Assembly (NCBI GenBank): GCA_002431845.1
Contig: DJEH01000138.1
Coordinates: 6,989 to 39,802 of the forward strand
DNA from: Prevotellaceae bacterium UBA5903
GTDB lineage: Bacteria; Bacteroidota; Bacteroidia; Bacteroidales; Bacteroidaceae
Length of the DNA stretch: 32,814 bases
Reading direction: 5' to 3'
A model generated the notes under the pieces. It saw only the letters and a program-made list of their open reading frames with translations, did not search any database and was not told where the DNA came from. The translations under genes were made by a program, and so were the position numbers. Of this stretch, positions 7,662-15,779 are shown in pieces (position 1 is the stretch's first letter; each line of letters opens with the position of its first letter).

Positions 7662-8189
7662 ATGAAGACAATGAAGAAAAATTTGGTATTGGCAATTGGT
7701 TTGTGCACAGTAGCATTGTTTACAAGCTGTAAGTCGCGCGAGAGTGCATATCGTCAGGCATGGGAGCAAGCTATGGCTCAAGACAAAAATCAAAATGAAC
7801 AAGAGGTAACTACCGACAATAACAAAGAGCAAGAAACAGTTGTTACCCCAGTAACTCCTGTACAACCTACAACCCCCGCAGTTACTACTGATCACAGCGA
7901 TGTTCGCGAGATTAATGGCAATATGTCGGTGGTAAGTGGTAGCGCACTAAAAACTTATAGTGTGGTAGTAGGTAGCTTTGTTACACGTGCTAATGCCGAA
8001 GGCTTAAAGACTCGTTTGGAGCAGCAAGGATACGACGCACGTGTTATCCAAACCGACGAACAAATCAAAGGCATCACCCCTTGGTTCAGAGTTATTGCCT
8101 CGTCTTACGACGACAAAGCATCTGCAGTGCAGTCGCGCAAGGCTCTGAGTGCTAAGTTTGCTGGTGCATGGTTGCTTTTCCGTAAATAA
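7662..8189 (+). CDS. SPOR-domain lipoprotein
   Basis: 175 residues with a lipoprotein signal peptide: basic start MKTMKKN, hydrophobic core, and Cys23 in LFTSCKS as the lipidation site. A low-complexity Thr/Pro/Gln linker (about 45-78) leads to a C-terminal SPOR domain at about 97-175 (KTYSVVVGSFVTRANAEGLKTRL, ending WFRVIASSYDDKASAVQSRKAL). SPOR domains bind denuded glycan strands of septal peptidoglycan, so the protein is expected to be anchored in the envelope and act at or near the division site. An alternative ATG at 7671 would also keep the signal peptide. The gene has its own canonical promoter and is followed by a weak hairpin before rlmN. Confidence 0.88.
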   Translation: MKTMKKNLVLAIGLCTVALFTSCKSRESAYRQAWEQAMAQDKNQNEQEVTTDNNKEQETVVTPVTPVQPTTPAVTTDHSDVREINGNMSVVSGSALKTYSVVVGSFVTRANAEGLKTRLEQQGYDARVIQTDEQIKGITPWFRVIASSYDDKASAVQSRKALSAKFAGAWLLFRK

Positions 8190-8209
8190 ATCATACTAAA
8201 TAGCTGAGT

Positions 8210-8241
8210 AGTTGGGCGGTTGGTTTATCAGTCGTCCAACT
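8210..8241 (+). terminator. Weak hairpin after the SPOR gene
   Basis: AGTTGGGCG (8210-8218) can pair with CGTCCAACT (8233-8241), with one G-U pair and a 14-base loop, and only a short T-rich tail follows. It may attenuate transcription between the SPOR gene and rlmN. Confidence 0.4.
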
Positions 8242-8299
8242 CTTTGCATTATGTAGATGACTTATATTATATTATAATAAAGTGTAATACAAAATCGTA

Positions 8300-9397
8300 G
8301 TGAGTACGCAAACAAGTTTATTAGGACTCAGCGTTGCTGAGCTAAAAGAGGTAGCTCAAAAGGTTGGATTAAAGCCTTTTGTGGGCAAGCAAATGGCTGA
8401 TTGGATATATGGCAAGCATGTAACCGATATAGACCAAATGGCTAATATATCAAAAGATGCTCGCACCAAACTGAAAGCGTTTTACACAATAGGTTGTTCT
8501 GCTCCGATAGATGAGCAACGTTCGGTTGATGGAACCGTTAAGTACTTGTATACTACGGCCAAAGGCGACTTTATTGAGACTGTTTACATACCCGATGGCA
8601 ATCGTGCTACATTGTGTGTAAGTTCGCAAGTGGGCTGTAAAATGGGGTGTGCTTTCTGCATGACCGGACGTCAAGGTTATGTGGCTTCGCTCTCAGCAGC
8701 AGATATTCTAAACCAAATCTATTCGTTGCCCGAACGCGACACACTGACCAATGTAGTGTTTATGGGTCAAGGTGAACCATTTGACAACCTCGACAATGTG
8801 CTCAGAGCCACTCAAGTGCTAACTGCCGATTGGGGGTGGGCATGGAGTCCTAAGCGTATCACTGTGTCGAGCGTGGGTTTGGCTAAAGGCTTGGCTCGTT
8901 TTCTTGAAGAGAGTTCGTGTCATCTTGCCATAAGCTTACACAACCCCATACCCGCAGAACGTGCTGCACTGATGCCTGCAGAAAGGGCTTTCAGCATTGA
9001 AAATGTGGTTTCGCTATTGAAACAATACGAATTTTGTCGTAAAAACACACGTAACTCGGTTGGCACTGAGGGGGCACATCAACGCCGGTTGTCGTTTGAG
9101 TATATCGTGTTTAAAGGCATCAACGATAGTAAAAAACATGCAGATGCGCTCCTTACGCTTTTGCAAGGAGTAGACTGCCGCATCAATTTGATACGCTTTC
9201 ACGACATACCCGATACTCCATTGAAAGGTGTGTCTGACGACAAAATGGTGGCTTTTAGAGATTATTTAACCTCGCACGGATTGTTTACCACTATTCGCGC
9301 TTCGCGTGGGCAAGATATCTTTGCAGCATGTGGCTTGCTAAGCACAGCTAAGCAAGAAGAAATGAAACATCGTTCGCTCTCAGAAACTAAAGATTAA
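8300..9397 (+). CDS. rlmN: 23S rRNA (adenine2503-C2)-methyltransferase RlmN
   Basis: A radical-SAM enzyme that methylates C2 of A2503 in 23S rRNA (and usually A37 of some tRNAs). The 365 residues match the family length. The CxxxCxxC motif that binds the [4Fe-4S] cluster is at Cys113, Cys117 and Cys120 (VGCKMGCAFCMTG). The GQGEP motif follows, and the C-terminal catalytic cysteine that is transiently methylated is Cys344 in DIFAACG. The start is a GTG at 8300, supported by the family-like N-terminus (LLGLSVAELKEVAQKVGLKPFVGKQ) with no alternative ATG upstream. The enzyme is cytoplasmic. It precedes pdxA by 57 bp on the same strand, a spacing that allows co-transcription. Confidence 0.95.
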   Translation: MSTQTSLLGLSVAELKEVAQKVGLKPFVGKQMADWIYGKHVTDIDQMANISKDARTKLKAFYTIGCSAPIDEQRSVDGTVKYLYTTAKGDFIETVYIPDGNRATLCVSSQVGCKMGCAFCMTGRQGYVASLSAADILNQIYSLPERDTLTNVVFMGQGEPFDNLDNVLRATQVLTADWGWAWSPKRITVSSVGLAKGLARFLEESSCHLAISLHNPIPAERAALMPAERAFSIENVVSLLKQYEFCRKNTRNSVGTEGAHQRRLSFEYIVFKGINDSKKHADALLTLLQGVDCRINLIRFHDIPDTPLKGVSDDKMVAFRDYLTSHGLFTTIRASRGQDIFAACGLLSTAKQEEMKHRSLSETKD

Positions 9398-9454
9398 CTC
9401 ACAATGTGGGTGCATACGTAGCTTTTCAATTTGCTGCGGCATCCTTTTTAATCC

Positions 9455-10576
9455 ATGAATAAAGATATGGCAGAAAATGAAATAAATAATGCATCTCAAC
9501 CCGCAGCAAACAACCCCAAACCACGCCTCGTTCGTGTGGGTATCAGCCAAGGTGATACGAATGGTGTGGGCTATGAATTGATATTAAAAACATTCTCAGA
9601 CATGTTGATGCTTGAGATGTGTACACCTATCATATATGGTCATATCAAGGTGGCAAACTACCACAAAAAGGTGCTTAACATAAACGCACCGCTCAATATA
9701 ATAACCTCTGCAGACGAGGCTATTGAGGGCAAAATAAATTTTGTAAACTGCTCTGACGATGACGTGAAAGTAGACTTTGGCGCACAAAGTGCAGAGGCTG
9801 GTCATGCCGCATTTATGGCTTTGGAACAAGCTGTTGCCGACTACAAAGAGGGACTAATCGACACGCTTGTCACGGCGCCAATCAACAAAGCAAGTATACA
9901 AAGCAGCAATTTCCGTTTTGTAGGCCATACAGAGTATTTGCAAGATAGAGTGGGGGGCGAAGAGAACGAACCTTTAATGATTTTGTGCAATAGCGTAATG
10001 CGTGTGGCATTGGTAACAACCCACTTGCCAGTAGCTGATATTGCAGCGGCAATTACGCAAGAGGCTATCGTTAAAAAAGCAAGGCTACTATTCGATTCTT
10101 TGAAAAGAGACTTTAATGTTTCGGCACCACGCATCGCAGTGCTTGCGCTCAACCCTCATGCAGGAGATGGCGGTGTGTTGGGACACGAAGAAGAAGATGT
10201 TATCATACCAGCCATTAAGCAACTTTCAGACGAGGGAGTGACATGTTACGGCCCGTATGCGGCAGATGGCTTTTTTGGCGCAGGCATGTTTAAGCATTTT
10301 GACGGCATATTGGCCATGTATCACGACCAAGGACTTGTGGCTTTTAAAGCCTTGTCAATGAATGAGGGAGTGAACTTTACGGCGGGTTTGCCATTGGTAA
10401 GAACGTCGCCCGACCACGGAACGGCTTACGACATTGCGGGCAAAGGCATCGCTCAGCCCGACTCTTTCCGTCAAGCTGTTTATGCGGCAATTGATATATA
10501 TAAAAAACGACGTATATACATTGACAGCCACGAAAATCCGCTTCCCAAAATATATCAAGATAGAAAGGAACATTAA
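9455..10576 (+). CDS. pdxA: 4-hydroxythreonine-4-phosphate dehydrogenase PdxA
   Basis: A cytoplasmic enzyme of the DXP-dependent vitamin B6 pathway. It oxidises 4-phosphohydroxy-L-threonine with NAD(P), giving 3-amino-1-hydroxyacetone phosphate after decarboxylation. The three metal-binding histidines are at residues 190 (VTTHLP), 235 (LNPHAGDGG) and 290 (MYHDQG). Their spacing of 45 and 55 residues is that of the well-studied E. coli enzyme. GISQGDTNGVGYE near the N-terminus and TSPDHGTAYD near the C-terminus are also typical. The length (373) includes an N-terminal extension of about 20 residues. The ATG at 9467 is a possible alternative start. A hairpin follows at 10585-10617. Confidence 0.95.
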   Translation: MNKDMAENEINNASQPAANNPKPRLVRVGISQGDTNGVGYELILKTFSDMLMLEMCTPIIYGHIKVANYHKKVLNINAPLNIITSADEAIEGKINFVNCSDDDVKVDFGAQSAEAGHAAFMALEQAVADYKEGLIDTLVTAPINKASIQSSNFRFVGHTEYLQDRVGGEENEPLMILCNSVMRVALVTTHLPVADIAAAITQEAIVKKARLLFDSLKRDFNVSAPRIAVLALNPHAGDGGVLGHEEEDVIIPAIKQLSDEGVTCYGPYAADGFFGAGMFKHFDGILAMYHDQGLVAFKALSMNEGVNFTAGLPLVRTSPDHGTAYDIAGKGIAQPDSFRQAVYAAIDIYKKRRIYIDSHENPLPKIYQDRKEH

Positions 10577-10584
10577 AACTGTGA

Positions 10585-10617
10585 GCGGGTGCTCAAATAT
10601 CAACTTTGAACACCCGC
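10585..10617 (+). terminator. Hairpin terminator after pdxA
   Basis: GCGGGTGCTCAAA pairs with TTTGAACACCCGC (one mismatch, 7-base loop) just after the pdxA stop. The T-rich tail is short, so termination may be partial. It separates pdxA from the nucleotidyltransferase cassette. Confidence 0.65.
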
Positions 10618-10653
10618 TTGTTGCTTGCATTAATATATAAGAAAAAACAATAA

Positions 10654-11358
10654 ATGAAATTCGCTATTATAGCAGCTGGTGAGGGCTCACGCCTTCAACA
10701 CGAAGGGGTGAACTTGCCTAAACCTTTGGTTAATATTCATGGAGAGGCCATGATAGACCGTTTGATGCGCATTTTTCGTGAGAATGGTGCGCACGAAATT
10801 GTTGTTATCGTCAATACGCTCAATCCTCAAACAGAGCAACATATCTTGCAATTAAAACAAGAGGGAAAGGCTGACGACGTGAAGATGGTGGTAAAGAGTA
10901 CCCCCAGCTCGATGCATAGTTTTGCCGAATTAGCTCCTTATCTTAAGGACGATATGTTTTGCTTGACAACGGTTGATACAATTTTTAAAGAAGAAGACTT
11001 TAAGGCTTATATCAACTATTTTAAGCAAAGCAACTTTGATGGTTGTATGGCTGTTACCGACTATGTTGATGATGAAAAACCCCTATATGTTGCCACAGAT
11101 GATGATATGAATATCAAGGGCTTTCATGATAAAAATGAGGGCGACAAATACATATCGGGGGGCATATATTGCTTGCATCCAAATGCACTGCAAACACTTG
11201 ACCGATGCTTGAAAGAAGGCAAAAGCCGTATGCGTAATTTTCAGCGTGCTCTTGTAGAAGATGGCTTGAAACTCAAGGCTTATGCTTTTACAAAAATATT
11301 AGACGTAGACCATGCAGAGGACATAGCAAAAGCCGAGCAATTTTTAAGCAATAAGTAA
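10654..11358 (+). CDS. NTP transferase (nucleotidyltransferase), first gene of a headgroup-like cassette
   Basis: A 234-residue nucleotidyltransferase with the N-terminal signature FAIIAAGEGSRL and the following PKPLV containing Lys23, which in the family contacts the triphosphate. A TTVDTIF segment replaces the usual GD motif region, and a GGIYCL segment follows. Enzymes of this type activate sugar-1-phosphates or polyol phosphates to NDP or CDP derivatives. The gene is 10 bp upstream of an ATP-grasp gene and in the same run as a CDP-alcohol phosphotransferase. That pairing recalls the inositol-phosphate cytidylyltransferase plus phosphotransferase pair that makes di-inositol phosphate in thermophiles. 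I infer that the product may be a CDP-activated polyol or sugar, but the substrate is unknown. Confidence 0.8.
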   Translation: MKFAIIAAGEGSRLQHEGVNLPKPLVNIHGEAMIDRLMRIFRENGAHEIVVIVNTLNPQTEQHILQLKQEGKADDVKMVVKSTPSSMHSFAELAPYLKDDMFCLTTVDTIFKEEDFKAYINYFKQSNFDGCMAVTDYVDDEKPLYVATDDDMNIKGFHDKNEGDKYISGGIYCLHPNALQTLDRCLKEGKSRMRNFQRALVEDGLKLKAYAFTKILDVDHAEDIAKAEQFLSNK

Positions 11359-11368
11359 GGACAAAACC

Positions 11369-12217
11369 ATGAAACGTTGTATATTGGGCATTAGCCGCTC
11401 AACAAAGTTTAGTCCGCATTCGGAGGACAGAGATGCTGCCATCTTTGCAGCTGTTGCAAGCCGACTTAACCGTGGGCAGAACGAAGTGTCTGTAATTAGT
11501 GAAGACCTCTTTATTGCTGTTGATCTAACAGAGTTTGACTTGGTGTTTTCTATGGCAAGAGGGCGCAGTGTGCTCGAAAGTTTGGCACAAGCTGAGAAAG
11601 AGCAACCGCTTTGTGTGGTCAATTCGCCGAGTAAGTTGCTTTGTATGTCAAGAGCTAATATCGCTCAGCTACTGCACGACAATGCAATACCTATTCCGCA
11701 AATAAAAGTAGGAACGCCTGCTGAGATGATGCAGACAGAGTGGGCTTATCCATGCTGGATAAAGCGAGCTGATGCATGTGCGCAAACCCCAAGCGACGTG
11801 GTGTTTGTAGAGACTGCGGAGCAAATGCAAGCTAAATTGCAAACTTTATTGGCGCAAGGAGTGGAGCAATTGGTGGTAGAAGAGCATTTGACAGGCGACT
11901 TAGTAAAGTTCTATGGAGTTGAAGGTACTGCGTTCTTTAGTGCAGCTTATCCCACAGAAAATGGCGGGTTCTCAAAGTTTGGTTTAGAGAAGATAAATGG
12001 CGCTCCCAACCATTTTGCATATAACAAAGAGGCTCTCAAAGAGGTGGCTGATAAAGTGGCTGCATTGACGGGTATAACTGTGTATGGAGGTGATGCCATT
12101 GTACAGGCTGATGGTAGTTTCTTTATCATTGACTTTAATGACTGGCCAAGTTTTGCATCATGCCGAAAGGATGCTGCAAAGGCTATAGCCCAAAGAATAA
12201 ATAGTATGTTAGAATAA
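11369..12217 (+). CDS. ATP-grasp domain protein
   Basis: 282 residues with the features of an ATP-grasp ligase. There is an N-terminal Rossmann-like part (CILGISRSTKFSPHSEDRDAA) and a central segment with NSPSKLLCMSRANIAQLL. The nucleotide-binding strand YPCWIKRADA, the VVEEHLTGDLVKFYGV segment and a C-terminal metal-binding FIIDFNDWPSF follow. Such enzymes couple ATP hydrolysis to joining a carboxylate with an amine or other nucleophile through an acyl phosphate. The substrate cannot be read from the sequence. Its position between the nucleotidyltransferase (10 bp upstream) and the CDP-alcohol phosphotransferase suggests it adds an amino acid or related group to the product of this cassette. 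This is an inference. Confidence 0.75.
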   Translation: MKRCILGISRSTKFSPHSEDRDAAIFAAVASRLNRGQNEVSVISEDLFIAVDLTEFDLVFSMARGRSVLESLAQAEKEQPLCVVNSPSKLLCMSRANIAQLLHDNAIPIPQIKVGTPAEMMQTEWAYPCWIKRADACAQTPSDVVFVETAEQMQAKLQTLLAQGVEQLVVEEHLTGDLVKFYGVEGTAFFSAAYPTENGGFSKFGLEKINGAPNHFAYNKEALKEVADKVAALTGITVYGGDAIVQADGSFFIIDFNDWPSFASCRKDAAKAIAQRINSMLE

Positions 12218-12281
12218 AGATATTAGGTAATATCTGTTCAATAAAATCATTAATTAAGATAGAATTGTAAGAGAAAAAAAT

Positions 12282-13220
12282 ATGTCGAATAATCAAAATA
12301 CGCAGTTACAATCTACATTTAAATCGCAAGACACTGAAGAATGGCTTGACGTTCACTTTACTCGTCCTTTGGGTTTGCTTTGGGCAAAATTCTTTAATCA
12401 TTTCAATATACATCCTAACGTAGTAACCATCTTAAGTATCATCTTGGGGGCTGCTGCTGGCGTGATGTTCTATTTTGACGATATAAGATATACAATCGCA
12501 GGCATTTTGTTGCTTGTTTGGGCAAACCTTTATGATAGTGCCGACGGACAACTTGCTCGTATGACGGGGAAAAAAACTCGTTGGGGCAGAATACTCGATG
12601 GCTTTGCTGGCGATGTGTGGTTCTTTACGATTTATGCAGCCATTTGCTTGCGTCTGCAAGCGCAGTGTATACCATTCACAGATGTGAAGTGGGGGGCGTG
12701 GATATGGATTTTGGCTGCTGTGTCGGGCTTTATCTTTCATGGCAAGCAATGCCAGTTGGCCGATTATTATCGCAACATCCACTTGTTCTTTATCAAAGGT
12801 AAATCGGGGAGTGAATTGGATAGCTTTGTGAAGCTACGTGCAGAGATGAAGCAACTATCATGGAAGAAAGATTTGGTATGGATGGTTTTCCTTTATTTTT
12901 ATGGAAACTATACAAAGTCGCAAGAGAGTATGACGCCTAAGTTCCAACATCTTCGTGCTGCATTGTTGCGCAAATATGGCAACGATCCTGTGCCAACAAC
13001 TCTTGCACAGAAGTTTAGAAAGGGCAGTCTGCCTTTGATGAAATATACCAACATTCTTACATTCAATACGCGTGCTATTGTGCTGTATATCGTGCTCTTG
13101 ATAAAGGAGCCTTGGCTGTATTTTGTATTTGAAATAACGGTGATGAACATCCTGTTCCTTTACATGCGTAGTAAACACGAGGCACTTTGCCAACAGATTG
13201 AAAAAGAGATAGAGCAATAA
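12282..13220 (+). CDS. CDP-alcohol phosphotransferase family membrane protein
   Basis: 312 residues, with a core of several membrane segments. The family motif lies at residues 85-111: D85, D88-G89, A92-R93, G102 and D106 keep the normal spacing. The final aspartate is D111, four residues after D106 rather than the usual three (LDGFAGD). Family members transfer a phosphate-linked group from a CDP-alcohol to a second alcohol in the membrane, making phospholipids or related polar lipids. In this cassette the CDP substrate could come from the upstream nucleotidyltransferase. An extra loop region between the motif and the last membrane segments (about 170-250) is hydrophilic. The gene has a 64-bp gap before it, containing a small AT-rich hairpin (12218-12235). 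Confidence 0.85.
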   Translation: MSNNQNTQLQSTFKSQDTEEWLDVHFTRPLGLLWAKFFNHFNIHPNVVTILSIILGAAAGVMFYFDDIRYTIAGILLLVWANLYDSADGQLARMTGKKTRWGRILDGFAGDVWFFTIYAAICLRLQAQCIPFTDVKWGAWIWILAAVSGFIFHGKQCQLADYYRNIHLFFIKGKSGSELDSFVKLRAEMKQLSWKKDLVWMVFLYFYGNYTKSQESMTPKFQHLRAALLRKYGNDPVPTTLAQKFRKGSLPLMKYTNILTFNTRAIVLYIVLLIKEPWLYFVFEITVMNILFLYMRSKHEALCQQIEKEIEQ

Positions 13221-13332
13221 AAGAATGCTTTAATGGCATGGAAAGCTAATAAGATTAGTAGGTGGATGTAGGTCTGTCTATGATGTGTTATTATATTATT
13301 AATTAAGAAAAAATACTGATTTCTCATATAAC

Positions 13333-14337
13333 GTGAAACCTCTATATCGCAATTTATTTTTACTTTTTGGTATAGGTGCTATAATCGTGATGCTTTGCAC
13401 TTTCGATTTAGACTATACAGAACTTTACAGACATTTGTATCGTGCAGGACTTTACCTACCAGCTGTTATTGGTGTGTGGATATTTGTTTATGCATTTAAT
13501 GCTTGGGCTTTTCAGATAATCGTGAATAGCGGAACGCATAGCAAACATTTATCTTATCGCCACGCTTATAAGCTAACGGTATCTGGTTTTGCATTTAGCT
13601 ATACCACACCCTTTGGTTTTGGTGGAGGCCCCTACAGAGTAATGGAACTGAGTGCTTATATAGGCGTGCCACGAGCAATGTCGTCGGTGGTGCTCTATTC
13701 TATGATGCACATACTCTCTCATATCTGTTTGTGGAGCTCGGCTGCGGTGTTGTTTGCCGTTGTGTATACAGAGAAAATGACTCCCTTTTGGTGGGGACTT
13801 TTCATTGTTTTTATATTACTCTTCTTGGTGGTATTATTTGTATTTCATCTTTGCTACAAGAAGGGGGTGATAGTTAAACTTTTCAAACCATTGCTCTACA
13901 TGCCAATTGCTAAACGATGGGCACGCAAGTTTTATGACAAACATGCAGAGGATATGCAAAAGGTTGATGACAACATTGCTTACTTGCACGCTCAGCCTAA
14001 GGCTTTTTATCAATCGCTGCTCTTTGAGTATGTAGCACGCGTAATCAATGCATTGGAGTATTATTTTATTCTATTGTCGTTGGGCGTAAATCTTACCTTT
14101 TGGGACGCTATTCTTGTACTTGCATTCTCTTCATTGATAGGCAATTTGCTCTTTTTCCTTCCTATGCAATTAGGTGCTCGCGAAGGTGGTTTGTCGCTCA
14201 TTGTAAAGATATTAGGACTCAGTGCCCCTGGCATTGGTGTGCTAACAAGTCTTTATACTCGCGTGCGCGAATTGGTATGGATATTTATAGGAGTTAGTTT
14301 GGTAAAAGTGGGTAACAAAAAAATAATGCGCGATTAA
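13333..14337 (+). CDS. UPF0104 / lysylphosphatidylglycerol synthase-type membrane protein
   Basis: 334 residues with about eight hydrophobic segments, starting from a GTG at 13333. The region YTTPFGFGGGPYR and the late segment FLPMQLGAREGGLSL are characteristic of the UPF0104 family, the membrane part of lysylphosphatidylglycerol synthase-like proteins. Family members flip or present modified lipids or glycolipids, but most are uncharacterised. No soluble aminoacyl-transferase domain is attached. The gene lies 112 bp after the CDP-alcohol phosphotransferase and only 5 bp before the HAD hydrolase, so those two are probably coupled. I infer a role in moving or modifying the lipid product of the cassette. 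Confidence 0.8.
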   Translation: MKPLYRNLFLLFGIGAIIVMLCTFDLDYTELYRHLYRAGLYLPAVIGVWIFVYAFNAWAFQIIVNSGTHSKHLSYRHAYKLTVSGFAFSYTTPFGFGGGPYRVMELSAYIGVPRAMSSVVLYSMMHILSHICLWSSAAVLFAVVYTEKMTPFWWGLFIVFILLFLVVLFVFHLCYKKGVIVKLFKPLLYMPIAKRWARKFYDKHAEDMQKVDDNIAYLHAQPKAFYQSLLFEYVARVINALEYYFILLSLGVNLTFWDAILVLAFSSLIGNLLFFLPMQLGAREGGLSLIVKILGLSAPGIGVLTSLYTRVRELVWIFIGVSLVKVGNKKIMRD

Positions 14338-14342
14338 TCCTT

Positions 14343-15059
14343 ATGAATACAACACTGCTTTTTGACTATGGAGGTACGCTCGACACATCTGCTTGCCATT
14401 GGTTTTATGTTTTTCAGAATGCCTATACTGCTATTGCTACAAAGCATATTGAAGAGCATAATCTGCGCGAAGCTTACGTGATGGGCGAACGTGCATTGGC
14501 AAAGCAACGCATTGTGATGCCAAGCGATACCTTCTATGATATGCTTGTAAAGAAAGTGAGCATACAGGTTGATCATTTAGAAAATGTGCTAAGTTTACTA
14601 CATTTCTCTACAGCTGAAGAAAAAAACAGTTTTATAAAGCAAATAGCCTCTTCTTGCGATGATTTTGCACGCAAACATGCAGAGCAGTCAGCGCATGTTT
14701 TGGCCGCTTTGAAGCCAAAGTACAAGTTGATAATGGTGTCGAATTTCTATGGCAATTTGCATGCTGTATTGCAAGCATATGGTTTGGATTGCTTCTTTAG
14801 CGATGTAATAGAGAGTTCCGTGGTAGGGGTGCGTAAACCCGATCCTGCTATATGGCAGTTAGGAGTAGAGGCGGCTCATTGCGATGCAAGTAGCTGTGTT
14901 GCTATAGGCGACAGCTATAACAAGGATATTGTTCCTGCCGCATCTATAGGTTGCCAAACAGTATGGTTTAAAGGTAAAGAGTGGGAGGAAAAAGCATTTG
15001 ATGAAACATTGCCTACTCACATTATCAAAAGACTTGACGATATATTGAAATACTATTAA
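14343..15059 (+). CDS. HAD-family hydrolase
   Basis: 238 residues with all four HAD motifs: I, LLFDYGGTLD (nucleophile Asp8); II, IMVSN; III, the lysine in VRKPDP; IV, AIGDSYNKDI. A helical C1-type cap fills about residues 18-90. The residue two places after the nucleophile is Gly10, whereas HAD phosphatases normally have Asp there as general acid/base. This is also seen in dehalogenase- and phosphonatase-type members, so simple phosphatase activity should not be assumed. It begins 5 bp after the UPF0104 gene, which suggests that it acts on a metabolite of the same cassette, for example a phosphorylated lipid head group or precursor. Confidence 0.82.
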   Translation: MNTTLLFDYGGTLDTSACHWFYVFQNAYTAIATKHIEEHNLREAYVMGERALAKQRIVMPSDTFYDMLVKKVSIQVDHLENVLSLLHFSTAEEKNSFIKQIASSCDDFARKHAEQSAHVLAALKPKYKLIMVSNFYGNLHAVLQAYGLDCFFSDVIESSVVGVRKPDPAIWQLGVEAAHCDASSCVAIGDSYNKDIVPAASIGCQTVWFKGKEWEEKAFDETLPTHIIKRLDDILKYY

Positions 15060-15077
15060 AATAAGCTTTAAACAATA

Positions 15078-15326
15078 ATGAAAAAATATGATTTTATACC
15101 ACAGGGAGTATGTTCTCGTTGCATACATCTCACGCTGTCAGACGATGATGTGGTAGAAAATGTTACCTTTGAAGGCGGTTGTAATGGCAACTTACAAGGT
15201 ATAGGAGCACTTGTAAAGGGTATGCACAAGGACGAGGTTATTAAGCGTTTGCAAGGAATACATTGCGGCAATAAAGCAACTTCGTGCCCAGACCAATTAG
15301 CGCAAGCTTTGAAAGAAAACAAATGA
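15078..15326 (+). CDS. TSCPD-domain protein (TIGR03905-like)
   Basis: 82 residues. The sequence ends in HCGNKATSCPDQLAQAL and contains the GVCSRCI and FEGGCNGNLQGI stretches that mark the small TSCPD family. Five cysteines (12, 15, 35, 63, 70) suggest a bound metal or iron-sulfur site. The same domain occurs at the end of vitamin-B12-dependent ribonucleotide reductases. The function of free-standing members is not known to me. The gene is 18 bp after the HAD hydrolase and converges with a minus-strand lipoprotein gene 13 bp away. Confidence 0.82.
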   Translation: MKKYDFIPQGVCSRCIHLTLSDDDVVENVTFEGGCNGNLQGIGALVKGMHKDEVIKRLQGIHCGNKATSCPDQLAQALKENK

Positions 15327-15339
15327 TAGATGAGAGAGA

Positions 15340-15744
15340 TTAGTGAGTAACATCATATTCCGTAGCTTTGATTTCTGTTTTATAAACAATGCAACCAGAG
15401 TTTTCTGAACGATAGATATAGCAGAACGTTACACCATTATCTTTAACTTCTTTATAATTCACATCGTTGCGCAGATTGTTGAGCAACAATTGGTGCATTA
15501 GGTTGCTTTTTTGTTGCAACGCCTGCTCGTTGTAAGCATTTACTGCATAATGCAATGTATAGACGCGACTTTGTGTATTATATGTGATGCTGTCTAACTT
15601 TGTACCTTCTTCAACGGCTTGTGGGCAGTTGCTGGCTGTATATTCTTCTGCTTCTTTCTGCAATCGTTTGTCAAAATTGCTTTGACAACTTTGCAGCAGA
15701 AGTGAAAAAGGAATTAAGAAATAGATTGGCTTTGAAAAAAACAT
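15340..15744 (-). CDS. Hypothetical lipoprotein
   Basis: 134 residues with a lipoprotein signal peptide: hydrophobic core YFLIPFSLLLQSC with the lipidation cysteine at 20. The mature part is small and polar, with two further cysteines, and shows no domain I recognise. It is transcribed opposite to both flanking genes and starts 35 bp from the divergent C_GCAxxG_C_C gene. An envelope location is expected; the function is unknown. Confidence 0.7.
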   Translation of the reverse strand: MFFSKPIYFLIPFSLLLQSCQSNFDKRLQKEAEEYTASNCPQAVEEGTKLDSITYNTQSRVYTLHYAVNAYNEQALQQKSNLMHQLLLNNLRNDVNYKEVKDNGVTFCYIYRSENSGCIVYKTEIKATEYDVTH

Positions 15745-15779
15745 TACGAAGAAAATAGATTTAATAAAAAGTAAAGACT

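Noticed and set aside
9841..10152. 103-codon minus-strand reading frame
   Set aside because: It is antisense to pdxA, which has all its metal-binding histidines at the expected spacing.
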